This document shows positions 7,928 to 16,814 of a stretch of 38,768 bases of DNA, one piece after another. The notes under the pieces were generated by a model, which was given only the letters and a program-made list of their open reading frames with translations, searched no databases and was not told the DNA's origin. The translations under genes were made by a program, and so were the position numbers. Position 1 is the first letter of the stretch. Every line of letters begins with the position of its first letter. The stretch comes from Rhodococcus sp. (in: high G+C Gram-positive bacteria) (GTDB lineage Bacteria > Actinomycetota > Actinomycetes > Mycobacteriales > Mycobacteriaceae): positions 1 to 38,768 of the forward strand of contig JAAZAD010000088.1 of assembly GCA_012514505.1 (NCBI GenBank), read 5' to 3'.

Positions 7928-8752
7928 CTAGGCGTTCGTGTTCTTGAGCTGATCCATGCGGCCGTCGCCGAGGGACGCCATGTACGCGTCGGAGTCCTGG
8001 AAGCGCAGCCCCGCCAGACCCGACGGGTCGGCGATCGACGGCTCGATCGGCACGATCGTGTGCTCGGCGGCCATCAACTCGGCGACCGTCCGGTGCTCGG
8101 CGACCACCCGCAGCTGCGACCAGGTGGGCGGGAGCAGGAAGTGACTGCCGGTGTTCCACGCGGCGAGGGCCTGCTCGGCCGTCTGCCACAGCGTCTCGGC
8201 GGCTTCGGTGGTCTCGCCGTCTGCGGTGTGGCCCGCGGGGAGCTCGGCGAGGAAGAAGCGGGTGTCGTAGCGGCGGACCTCGTTCTTCGGCGTGATCCAG
8301 TGCGACAGCGGCGCGAGGAGGTCGGTGCGCAGAACCAACTCGTGGTAGCTCAAGAACTGAGCGAACGAGAGGTCCTTGTTGACCAGCCGCTCGCGCTCCC
8401 CCGACAGCGCTGCGGGGTCCTCGTACACCGCATCTTCCGACCCGGCGAGCAGCACACCGCACTCTTCGAAGGTCTCGCGGACGGCGGCGCACACCAGGGC
8501 CCGCGCCGTCTCGACATCGGTGTTGAACTTCTCTGCCCACCAGCCGACCTCGGGACCGGCCCAATTGATCTCGGCGTCACGATCGCGTTGGTCCACCCCA
8601 CCGCCGGGGAAGACCGTCATGCCGCCGGCGAACGCCATCTGCTTCACACGGCGCTGCAGGAAGACCTCGATGCCGTCGGCGGAGTCGCGGACCAGCACCA
8701 CGGTCGACGCGTCGCGCAGCGGAACCGGGGCCGAATTGCCGTCTGTGAACAT
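7928..8752 (-). CDS. NUDIX hydrolase, NUDT19/Rv3040c-like
   Basis: 274 residues from ATG 8752; an in-frame GTG at 8758 is an alternative. The Nudix box is split by an insertion: FPGGGVD near residue 50, then about 40 residues later RETFEECGVLL carrying the catalytic R-E-x2-E-E-x-G-V. This spacing is typical of NUDT7/8/19-type CoA or acyl-CoA diphosphatases, so hydrolysis of CoA derivatives is plausible. GAGAG lies about six nt before ATG 8752. The gene is followed by the palindromic element at 7851-7920. Its place between echA17 and the ABC ATPase matches the mycobacterial order I remember. Confidence 0.8.
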   Translation of the reverse strand: MFTDGNSAPVPLRDASTVVLVRDSADGIEVFLQRRVKQMAFAGGMTVFPGGGVDQRDRDAEINWAGPEVGWWAEKFNTDVETARALVCAAVRETFEECGVLLAGSEDAVYEDPAALSGERERLVNKDLSFAQFLSYHELVLRTDLLAPLSHWITPKNEVRRYDTRFFLAELPAGHTADGETTEAAETLWQTAEQALAAWNTGSHFLLPPTWSQLRVVAEHRTVAELMAAEHTIVPIEPSIADPSGLAGLRFQDSDAYMASLGDGRMDQLKNTNA

Positions 8753-8858
8753 GTGCACTCTCTTCCGTCGACTGCGACCGAGCTTGCGATCGGTCGGTAC
8801 AGCTCAATACTTGCATATCCGAGTAATCAGGGTCACCCGGCCGGGAGAATCGTCAGCT

Positions 8859-8895
8859 GTGGAGGTTGTTACCCGCAGCGGGTAACAACCTCCAC
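8859..8895 (-). terminator. 37-bp perfect palindrome, likely terminator of the ABC ATPase gene
   Basis: Arms 8859-8876 and 8878-8895 are perfect 18-bp inverted copies around a single A (GTGGAGGTTGTTACCCGC and its complement). It starts 11 nt after the stop of the ABC ATPase gene on the minus strand. No T-tract follows, so it would be an actinobacterial hairpin-only terminator. It could also be a protein-binding operator, since it lies within about 110 bp upstream of the NUDIX start. Confidence 0.55.
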
Positions 8896-8905
8896 GACTG
8901 CCGTA

Positions 8906-9745
8906 TCAGGCGCGACGGTGCCCGCCGGCGGCACGACCGCGTCGCGCGAAGTAGCGGCCGTCGTCCTCGGTCAGCACGATGTTCTGCCGGAACGCAGTGG
9001 TCAGGTTCTCCGCCGTCAGCGCCTCGTCCAGCGGCCCCTGCGCCACGACGCCGCCCTCGGCGAGGATGAGGATGTTGGTGAAGCCCGGCGGGATCTCCTC
9101 GACGTGGTGGGTGATCAGCACGATCGCGGGAGCATCGGGGTCGGCGGCGAGGACGCTGAGTCGGTTGACGAGCTCCTCGCGACCACCGAGGTCGAGGCCG
9201 GCCGCAGGCTCGTCGAGCAGCAGCAGTTCCGGGTCGGTCATCAGCCCGCGCGCGATCAGGACGCGCTTGCGCTCGCCTTCGGACAGGGTGCCGAAGGTAC
9301 GACCCGCGAGGTGCTCGGCCCCCATCGACTCCAGAATGTCAGCCGCCCGCGCGCGATCCATCTCGTCGTACTCTTCGCGCCAGCGCCCGAGGACCGAGTA
9401 TCCCGCCGAGATCACCAGGTCGGACACGAGCTCGTCGGCCGGAACTCGGCCGGACATCGCCGAACTGACCATGCCGATGCGGGTGGAGAGTTCGCGGACG
9501 TCGACACGGCCCAGCTGTTCGCCGACCACGAAGGCGTCGCCGCGGCTCGGGAAGTCCATCGCGGCCGCCATCCGGAGCAACGAGGTCTTGCCTGCCCCGT
9601 TGGGCCCGATGATCACCCAGCGCTCGTCGAGCTCCACCTTCCAGTCCACCGGGCCGACGAGGGTCTTGCCGTCGCGGATCAGCGAGACATCGCGGAAGTC
9701 GATGAGAAGGTCGGGGTCAGCAATCATTTCGGTCACACCCTCCAT
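8906..9745 (-). CDS. ABC transporter ATP-binding protein, Rv3041c-like
   Basis: 279 residues. The Walker A GPNGAGKTS, signature LSEGERKR, Walker B LLLLDEPAAGLD and switch His in LITHH are all intact, so it should hydrolyse ATP. No permease or binding-protein gene is adjacent. The sequence resembles the soluble ModF/PhrA-like branch rather than a classical importer subunit. The start is uncertain: ATG 9745 or ATG 9727, with a GGAGG lying between them that could serve the latter. The gene is divergent from the luciferase-like gene across 66 bp. Confidence 0.8.
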   Translation of the reverse strand: MEGVTEMIADPDLLIDFRDVSLIRDGKTLVGPVDWKVELDERWVIIGPNGAGKTSLLRMAAAMDFPSRGDAFVVGEQLGRVDVRELSTRIGMVSSAMSGRVPADELVSDLVISAGYSVLGRWREEYDEMDRARAADILESMGAEHLAGRTFGTLSEGERKRVLIARGLMTDPELLLLDEPAAGLDLGGREELVNRLSVLAADPDAPAIVLITHHVEEIPPGFTNILILAEGGVVAQGPLDEALTAENLTTAFRQNIVLTEDDGRYFARRGRAAGGHRRA

Positions 9746-9811
9746 GGTGCCGGATCGACACTGGATTCCGACGCGAGGAATACAAACGTGTCGCGGACCG
9801 CTGCACTATGA

Positions 9812-10846
9812 GTGAACGACTCTGCCGCATCTGCTTCTTCCGCGACGCCTTCTTCTCCCTCAGCCCGCGTCCCCTTCTCCCTCCTCGACCTCGCCTCGGT
9901 CGGTACCGGCGAGACGGTGTCCGAGGCCCTCGCGCACTCCCGCGAGATGGCCAAGATCGCCGACGCCGCCGACTACCAGCGCATCTGGTACTCCGAGCAC
10001 CACAACATGCCGACGATCGCGTCAGCCGCTCCGGCGGTGCTGGTCTCGCACATGGCCGCGCACACCTCGCGCATCCGCCTCGGCGCGGGCGGCGTGATGC
10101 TGCCCAACCACTCCCCGCTGGCCATCGCCGAGCAGTTCGGCACGCTGGCCGAGCTGTACCCAGACCGCATCGATCTGGGACTCGGCCGCGCGCCCGGCGG
10201 CGACCAAGCGACGTTCACCGCGCTCCGGCGCACACCGTCGGCCTCCGAACACTTCCCGAGCGACGTAGTCGAACTGCAGCGATACTTCGCGGGCAGCAAC
10301 GTCCACGGTGTCCGCGCGGTGCCCGGTGCGGGCACCAATGTGCCGCTCTACATCCTCGGGTCCTCACTGTTCGGCGCTCAGCTCGCCGCCGCGCTCGGTC
10401 TCCCCTATGCCTTCGCCTCGCACTTCGCGCCGCAGGCGCTCGAGCAGGCGATCGCGGTCTATCTGCGCGACTTCCGACCGGCTCCGACCCTCGACGGCGG
10501 CGAGACCGAGCCCTATCTGATGGTCGGTGCCACGGTGATCGCCGACGACGACGCCGACCTCGCACATCACGAACTGCGGCTGGCCAAGATCGCCCGCATC
10601 AAGTTCCTGTTCAACCGAGGCCGCAACCTCACCGACGCCGAGGCCGCGGCACAGCTCGACGGCCCGCAGGGCGCCCATGTGGACGAGATGCTGCGGTGCG
10701 CGGCGGTCGGCACCACCGAGCAGGTGCTGACGCAGCTCGACGATTTCGCGAAGCGCACGGGCGCCGACGAGTTGATCCTCGCGCCGCTCGCGAACGACCG
10801 GGACGTCTGGTTCGGGACCGTGGAGAAGCTGGCGCCCTCGGCATGA
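9812..10846 (+). CDS. LLM-class flavin-dependent oxidoreductase (luciferase-like)
   Basis: 344 residues, normal for the bacterial luciferase-like TIM-barrel family. The early segment RIWYSEHHNMP, then RIRLGAGGVMLPNHSPL and DLGLGRAPG, are hallmark features of this family, which uses FMN or F420. The start is GTG 9812; an ATG at 9808 is in another frame. The N-terminal 20 residues are Ser/Ala-rich and probably disordered. Physiological substrate unknown. The gene converges on the peptidyl-tRNA hydrolase gene with a 20-nt gap. Confidence 0.85.
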   Translation: MNDSAASASSATPSSPSARVPFSLLDLASVGTGETVSEALAHSREMAKIADAADYQRIWYSEHHNMPTIASAAPAVLVSHMAAHTSRIRLGAGGVMLPNHSPLAIAEQFGTLAELYPDRIDLGLGRAPGGDQATFTALRRTPSASEHFPSDVVELQRYFAGSNVHGVRAVPGAGTNVPLYILGSSLFGAQLAAALGLPYAFASHFAPQALEQAIAVYLRDFRPAPTLDGGETEPYLMVGATVIADDDADLAHHELRLAKIARIKFLFNRGRNLTDAEAAAQLDGPQGAHVDEMLRCAAVGTTEQVLTQLDDFAKRTGADELILAPLANDRDVWFGTVEKLAPSA

Positions 10847-10866
10847 CTCACGATCGTCGAGTTGCG

Positions 10867-11643
10867 TCAGAGCACTGCGCGCTCGGCGATCACGGTCATC
10901 GACCCGGGAGCGACCTCGGTGAACCCGGCGTCCTCGACTGCAACAGCCTGCCCCGCCGCTGCTGCGGCCTCGAGCAGGCCCCATCGCTGTGGCGATGCGG
11001 AACGGACGTCCAATCGACACCCCGCCCCAAACCAGTGCGCCGTCTGCTCTTCGGTCATCAGTCGAACACCCAGCATCGACGCATGCCCCACCTGGGCCGC
11101 GGCCTTGCCCACTGTCATCTCCAGGCTCGGATTGATCCACAGAATCAGACCCGACGTGGTCGCCGAGGCCGGCTCGGGTCCGTCGATCGGCAGTTCACCT
11201 TCGACGTCGGTTCCGCCAACCTGCAGCTTCGCAATACGCGGATCAACGCTGCCCATCGGCCCCGGCACCAGCGCGCGCGCCTCCACGCCCCCGAGATCGG
11301 CCGTCACACCGGGGACCTGTTGCGCGGCTTCCCACCGGGCCCCGCGCGCACGTCGAGCAATCTTGCGTATCCGCGCGTCACACCACTCATCCATCGCGGA
11401 CGCCCACTCGCCACCGTGCGCAACACGAGGGTCCAGACACAACCTCGCGACGGCCGTCGCCGCTGCGCACAACAAGTCGTGACGCGTCGGCGGACGGCTC
11501 TTCTCGATCCGCAGCACCACCTGCATAGCCTGAACCTTGGCGGGATCCTCAGGATCGTCATCCTGGGCACGATAAGCGACCAGTCGTCGGTACTGATCTG
11601 TCACATGCACGGCTACCGACTGTATCAACCGGATCCGAGTCAC
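10867..11643 (-). CDS. Pth2-family peptidyl-tRNA hydrolase-like protein with long N-terminal extension
   Basis: 258 residues. The C-terminal 95 residues match the Pth2 fold: INPSLEMTVGKAAAQVGHA with K180, Q184 and H187, then a late EDAGFTEVAPGS segment, the usual Pth2 ending. Pth2 enzymes cleave peptides from peptidyl-tRNA; the family is classically archaeal and eukaryotic but occurs in actinobacteria beside the normal Pth1. The first 150 residues are Arg-rich with no family I recognise. GTG 11643 has GAGG five nt upstream and follows the PrsW-like gene by 7 nt, so it is the third gene of an operon with the antiporter. Confidence 0.75.
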   Translation of the reverse strand: MTRIRLIQSVAVHVTDQYRRLVAYRAQDDDPEDPAKVQAMQVVLRIEKSRPPTRHDLLCAAATAVARLCLDPRVAHGGEWASAMDEWCDARIRKIARRARGARWEAAQQVPGVTADLGGVEARALVPGPMGSVDPRIAKLQVGGTDVEGELPIDGPEPASATTSGLILWINPSLEMTVGKAAAQVGHASMLGVRLMTEEQTAHWFGAGCRLDVRSASPQRWGLLEAAAAAGQAVAVEDAGFTEVAPGSMTVIAERAVL

Positions 11644-11650
11644 TCGGGCC

Positions 11651-12441
11651 TCACGAAGGCCGCCCGCCCGACATCCGCTTCGACGCCGCCAGTGCCCGTT
11701 TTCGGGTCACCAGGAAGAGAGCTACCAGCACCGCATAGTCCAGCGCCATCAACGCATACCCCGCGATGCCAGCCACTGTCGCCAGATCCCACACCAGGTG
11801 GATTCCAATCGCGAGAAGGAGCACTCCGATGGAGACTCGACCTAGCACTCGGCCGCTCTGCCCGAGCGTATAGGCGACCGCCGCGCCAGTCATCGCCGTC
11901 GCCGCCGCATGCAAACCGAACCCCAAGAGGATGCGGACAGGCAGCGCGGCGAACGCTTCCGCGACACTGCCGTACGGATCATCCGGCGAGGCAATGTAGA
12001 GGAAGTTCTCGTAGCATTCGAAGGCGGCACCGACGAGGTAGCCAACGACGAATCCCCTGATCGGGGTACCGACACCGAAGATTCGCAGCACAACCACCAC
12101 CCCGGCGACCTTGAGCACCTCTTCGACGAAAGGTGCGATCACGACACCCGGACCCAGGCTGTTCAGCAGCGAGGCACAGAAGGTGGCGACCAGCCCCCCC
12201 ACACCATCGCGGCGACGACCTCCGCACGCGTCACCAATCCTCGTGGAAGAACGGCGCAGCCGACCGCAGCTAGCAATGCAGCCGTCGAGAGTGCTGCGAG
12301 CAGGCCGATCACGGTGACTAACGCCCCTGCATCAACAGAAATGCCGATCACCTCGACCAGCGACGTGACAGCAGCGAGAGTTGCCAGCACCAGAACCACC
12401 CTCAGGGACACCGCCGCGTGCCGCCAAATGCGTCCGATCAA
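11651..12441 (-). pseudogene. PrsW-family intramembrane protease gene, split by a frameshift at a G7 tract
   Basis: Two overlapping frames together encode one PrsW-like protein. The first begins at TTG 12441, preceded by AAGGAG and overlapping the antiporter stop as TTGA, and has two to three membrane segments. It runs off frame at a run of seven G (minus strand; plus-strand C7 at about 12194-12200). Adding one G joins it cleanly, through VWGGLVATF, to the second frame, giving about 263 residues. The second part carries the whole catalytic core: FVEEVLK, the ECYENFLYI helix, GLHAAATAM and IHLVWDLA, which match the Glu and His residues of PrsW-type proteases that cleave membrane proteins such as anti-sigma factors. 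The break may be a sequencing error, a true mutation or slipped-strand variation. Confidence 0.75.
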
Positions 12442-13664
12442 GACGACTCCTTCGATCTCGACGCCAAGGAGACAGCAGCAACCGAGAACCCGGCGATACT
12501 CAAGGCCACCGTCCACGCGACGACTATGAGCACCAGTGATGCATCGTCGACGTCTTCACCCGCGAGCTTTGTCCACGCCAGGAGACCGAAAACGATTGAC
12601 GCGGTACCACGCGGCCCCAGCCCGGCGATCATGGCCCGTTCGGCTCGCGAGTATCTGCTGCCGAGCAGGGCCAACCACACCGGGCCGAACCGAAGGATCG
12701 TCACAGCCAGAATCGCAAACAGGGTCATCGTCGACCACAACGCAGCCGAGGTGAAGATGTAGTCCAAAACGAGACCGAACGCGAACCACACGAGAAGGTT
12801 GCAGAGTAAAGCCACGTCTTCGACGAACGCCAGTTCCGCCTCCCGAAGCCGTGTGTCTCGGAACAGGTGGTAGACGATGCCGCACACGAACGCCGCGACG
12901 AAGCCATTACCGTCCAGGACCGACCCGAGCCCGTAGGACAGCAACGCTGCCATGATGACGGCGATCCCCAACGCGCGACCAGTGGTCAGTCCGCGGCGCA
13001 TCGTCAAATTCGCCAAGCCCGCCACCAACAGCCCGACGACCACTCCCACTGCCAACGAGATCCCCGCCGAAACGACCGCGGTCTCGAACGCAGAACCCAG
13101 ACCGGTTTCACTCCCGCTGCCTTCGGCAAACGCGAGCGCGAAGACGAACACCGGCGCGACGATGCCGTCGTTGTATCCGCTCTCGACGTTGAGCAGATGC
13201 TTGATCTTGGACGGCACCTTGTTGTTGTCGAACAACGCGCCCATGGGCGAGAAGTCGGTCGGCATCACCGCGCAAGCGATCATCAGGAGCACCGCCAGTG
13301 ACGCGGTAGGCAGTAGATAGGCGCCGACCACCGTCGCGGCGACGACGGAGATCGGCAACGCGATGAAGATCAGCCGTAGCGCACCGCCTTTGTCTCGCCC
13401 GAGCAGGCCTCCGCGAATCTCAGTTGCATCCACGAACAGGAGCAACGCCAGGACCATTTCGACAGTGCGTTCGGTGACCGGGGAGTACAGCGGAGCCGCG
13501 AGATCGACCTGGAAGATCACCGAGGTGAGTACACCACCGCAGGCGATCACCAAAGCGGGCGCGACGCGCCATTGTTTCAAACGCTTGGCGAACAGCGACC
13601 ACAGCAGGACCACTACGCCCGCAGATAACAGTAGCGATGGCAGCGAACTACCTCCCGGCCGCAT
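12438..13664 (-). CDS. Cation/proton antiporter, CPA1/NhaP-like membrane protein
   Basis: 408 residues with about 12 hydrophobic segments. The central ESGYNDGIVAPV motif matches the conserved ES.xND stretch of NhaP/NhaK-type sodium- or potassium/proton antiporters, and PTDFSPMGALF resembles the family's helix-3 TDP-like motif. It probably exchanges monovalent cations for protons across the plasma membrane. ATG 13664 is chosen because the upstream in-frame region is AT-rich and lacks membrane character; no strong ribosome-binding site is seen. The stop codon overlaps the TTG start of the PrsW-like gene, so the two are translationally coupled. An unusual operon partner set: antiporter, membrane protease, peptidyl-tRNA hydrolase. 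Confidence 0.85.
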   Translation of the reverse strand: MRPGGSSLPSLLLSAGVVVLLWSLFAKRLKQWRVAPALVIACGGVLTSVIFQVDLAAPLYSPVTERTVEMVLALLLFVDATEIRGGLLGRDKGGALRLIFIALPISVVAATVVGAYLLPTASLAVLLMIACAVMPTDFSPMGALFDNNKVPSKIKHLLNVESGYNDGIVAPVFVFALAFAEGSGSETGLGSAFETAVVSAGISLAVGVVVGLLVAGLANLTMRRGLTTGRALGIAVIMAALLSYGLGSVLDGNGFVAAFVCGIVYHLFRDTRLREAELAFVEDVALLCNLLVWFAFGLVLDYIFTSAALWSTMTLFAILAVTILRFGPVWLALLGSRYSRAERAMIAGLGPRGTASIVFGLLAWTKLAGEDVDDASLVLIVVAWTVALSIAGFSVAAVSLASRSKESS

Positions 13665-13825
13665 TCCACAACAATGCCCGGAACCTGTCCGAACGATTGG
13701 AATACTAGCGACGATAATCGCAGAATACCTAACGAGAGCAGAAGTACAAATCGACACTGTCGATCAACAAGAATTAACTGTCAGACACGCCCCGGAGTAA
13801 CGATTAATCGATCGCAGAGACGACC

Positions 13826-15076
<1,251 letters not shown>

Positions 15077-15094
15077 TCAGCGTGCGTCACCGGG

Positions 15095-15610
15095 TCAACG
15101 ACGGGGCGCGTCGCCAGTGATCTCGCAGACCCAGCCCGTGGTCGAGTCCGGAATCAGATGCCCTGGAGCGCCCGACTGATCGGTGCACGGATGGCCTCCC
15201 GGATCATCGTCGTGACTCTCGTGACGCTGCTTGTCGACGCGCGGTGCATCACCGGTGATCTGGCAGACCCAGCCTCCCCCCGATCCCGGAATCAAGAAGC
15301 CTGGCGCGCCGGACTGGTCGGTGCACGGATGGCCTCCCGGATCATCATCCTGCTGCGGCTGGGGCTGCGGCTTGGTCCGCTTCGCCGGGTGAGTCGCTGC
15401 CGGAGCCTCCGCGGGCGATGTCTCCTCGGGGGTCGCCTCCTTAGGCTCCGAAGCCTTGGACGAGGACTTACTCTGGGATGCCGCGGAGTGTGAGGTAGTC
15501 GTCGACTTCGATGTTGTCGTGGTGGTCGCGTCCTCACCACCGCAGGCCCCTACGACGAGCACCGCAGAGAATAGCCCCGCCATAAGCACAGTTCGCCTCA
15601 TCTTCTTCAC
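15095..15610 (-). CDS. Lipoprotein with a duplicated 37-residue Cys-containing module
   Basis: 171 residues. GTG 15610 has GGGAG about ten nt upstream. A signal peptide ends in lipobox VGAC with Cys23, followed by a 64-residue low-complexity linker of Thr, Ser, Lys, Pro and Glu. Two near-identical modules follow at residues 88-124 and 134-170; each begins DDDPGGHPCTDQSGAPG, then LIP, then GWVC and ITGDAPR, with two Cys per module that could form a disulfide. The modules are also nearly identical in DNA with a 138-nt period, so the duplication is recent or kept homogeneous. I do not recognise the family. Surface-exposed ligand binding or cell-wall association is the most one can infer. No close operon partner; serB2 starts 42 nt downstream of its stop with its own promoter. 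Confidence 0.8.
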   Translation of the reverse strand: MKKMRRTVLMAGLFSAVLVVGACGGEDATTTTTSKSTTTSHSAASQSKSSSKASEPKEATPEETSPAEAPAATHPAKRTKPQPQPQQDDDPGGHPCTDQSGAPGFLIPGSGGGWVCQITGDAPRVDKQRHESHDDDPGGHPCTDQSGAPGHLIPDSTTGWVCEITGDAPRR

Positions 15611-15734
15611 AGTGGAAAATCTCCCTCATTCTGAACTGATGGCGACGAACGCCGCCGGGCAAATTCTACGACATAATCCGAAATGGCCGCCTATTCAGGC
15701 GAAGAACAAGTGGACCCTGAATAACGTACAGAAA

Positions 15735-16814
15735 CTATTTGTTCCCCACGACCATGGCGACATCCGGATCCTCTCGCATAAGCGCAACGATCGTAGCCGT
15801 CTGCGCGCCGATCACCAGGATGGTAAGCACACCGATCGCGATTGAAACGAGTGCAAAGAGTCCGAACTCGGCGAAATCGACAACACCGCCGACGATTGTG
15901 AAGGCGACCGCGGTGGCCTGCAGCAGTCGGAGCGCTTGGACACGCACGTAGGGAGGCGAACTCTCCCGGAATCGAACGAGTGCCACTACCGAGCACACAA
16001 AGGTCACTGTGCCGAGAACGGCATAGGTCCGATCCGACACAGCTGCTGCCTGCACCCCGCCGACCGCGGTGAAGAGCAGTTCCGACGGCCGGACTCCGAG
16101 ACCGTCAGCAGAACTGAGGGCCACCTGCAGCGCAGTGATCGCCATCAACCACCCGGCCAGCACCGTCAGCCGCCGACTCGCGACCAAGTTCGGCAACCGG
16201 GATCGCAGCCGCCTCCCGAGCACCGTCCACCGAGTGTCGTGCACGGCGCACCTCGCCAACGCGTTTCTCAAGGCCGCGGTCTCGACCGAGTCAGCACCGT
16301 TCTCGTCGATCCATTCAAGGTATTTGGTGAGCTCGTTGAGCTTCGCCGAGGTCAGTCCAAATGCCCGGCCCTCCGCCGCAGCGATGCCGACCTCCACCAG
16401 CCCTTCCCGAACCGTGGGTTGGTGAACCGCCTGCACCAGGTTGCCGCCGATGACCACCACCAACACGGTGAGGTACATGATCTCACCGGCCGGATGGTAG
16501 AAGTAGTCGTTCGTCTTGGTCACGAACTTTCCCACCTCGTCGAGAAACAGGCCCGCACCGACTCCTCCCGCAATCACCTCCACCCACCGCGAACGCGGAC
16601 CGACGAACAAGAAACCGAGAACCAAGGCGAGTATCATCAGCGCGCCGCCGAACAGTGCATGCGCGATGTGGAGATTCGAGTGCTGACCGATCTGGGGGTA
16701 TCCGGTCAACGCGAGATACGTGCGGACGACGACGATCGTCGCGGTAACGATGGCCACGAAGGCGGTCACCTTAGCGGAACCGCCTCGCGCACGGACAGGC
16801 CGAGCTATCACCAT
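15735..16814 (-). CDS. Unknown multi-pass membrane protein coupled to the MprF-like gene
   Basis: 359 residues. The ATG at 16814 shares its A with the TGA stop of the MprF-like gene (TGATG), so translation is coupled. Seven or eight hydrophobic segments are visible, four in the N-terminal 130 residues and four in the C-terminal 130, separated by a soluble stretch of about 90 residues. Conserved-looking polar motifs sit in or near membrane segments: H45, H49 and H52 (HSNLHIAHALFGG), GLFLDEVGKF at 89-97 and NDYFYHP at 102-108. I do not recognise a family with a known function. The tight coupling argues for a role in the same process as the transferase, for example moving, sensing or removing aminoacylated lipid. 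Confidence 0.8.
   Translation of the reverse strand: MVIARPVRARGGSAKVTAFVAIVTATIVVVRTYLALTGYPQIGQHSNLHIAHALFGGALMILALVLGFLFVGPRSRWVEVIAGGVGAGLFLDEVGKFVTKTNDYFYHPAGEIMYLTVLVVVIGGNLVQAVHQPTVREGLVEVGIAAAEGRAFGLTSAKLNELTKYLEWIDENGADSVETAALRNALARCAVHDTRWTVLGRRLRSRLPNLVASRRLTVLAGWLMAITALQVALSSADGLGVRPSELLFTAVGGVQAAAVSDRTYAVLGTVTFVCSVVALVRFRESSPPYVRVQALRLLQATAVAFTIVGGVVDFAEFGLFALVSIAIGVLTILVIGAQTATIVALMREDPDVAMVVGNK

Noticed and set aside
7478-9811. Long plus-strand open frame across the polymerase, NUDIX and ABC genes
   Set aside because: It crosses three well-supported genes and two palindromes and has no domain character.
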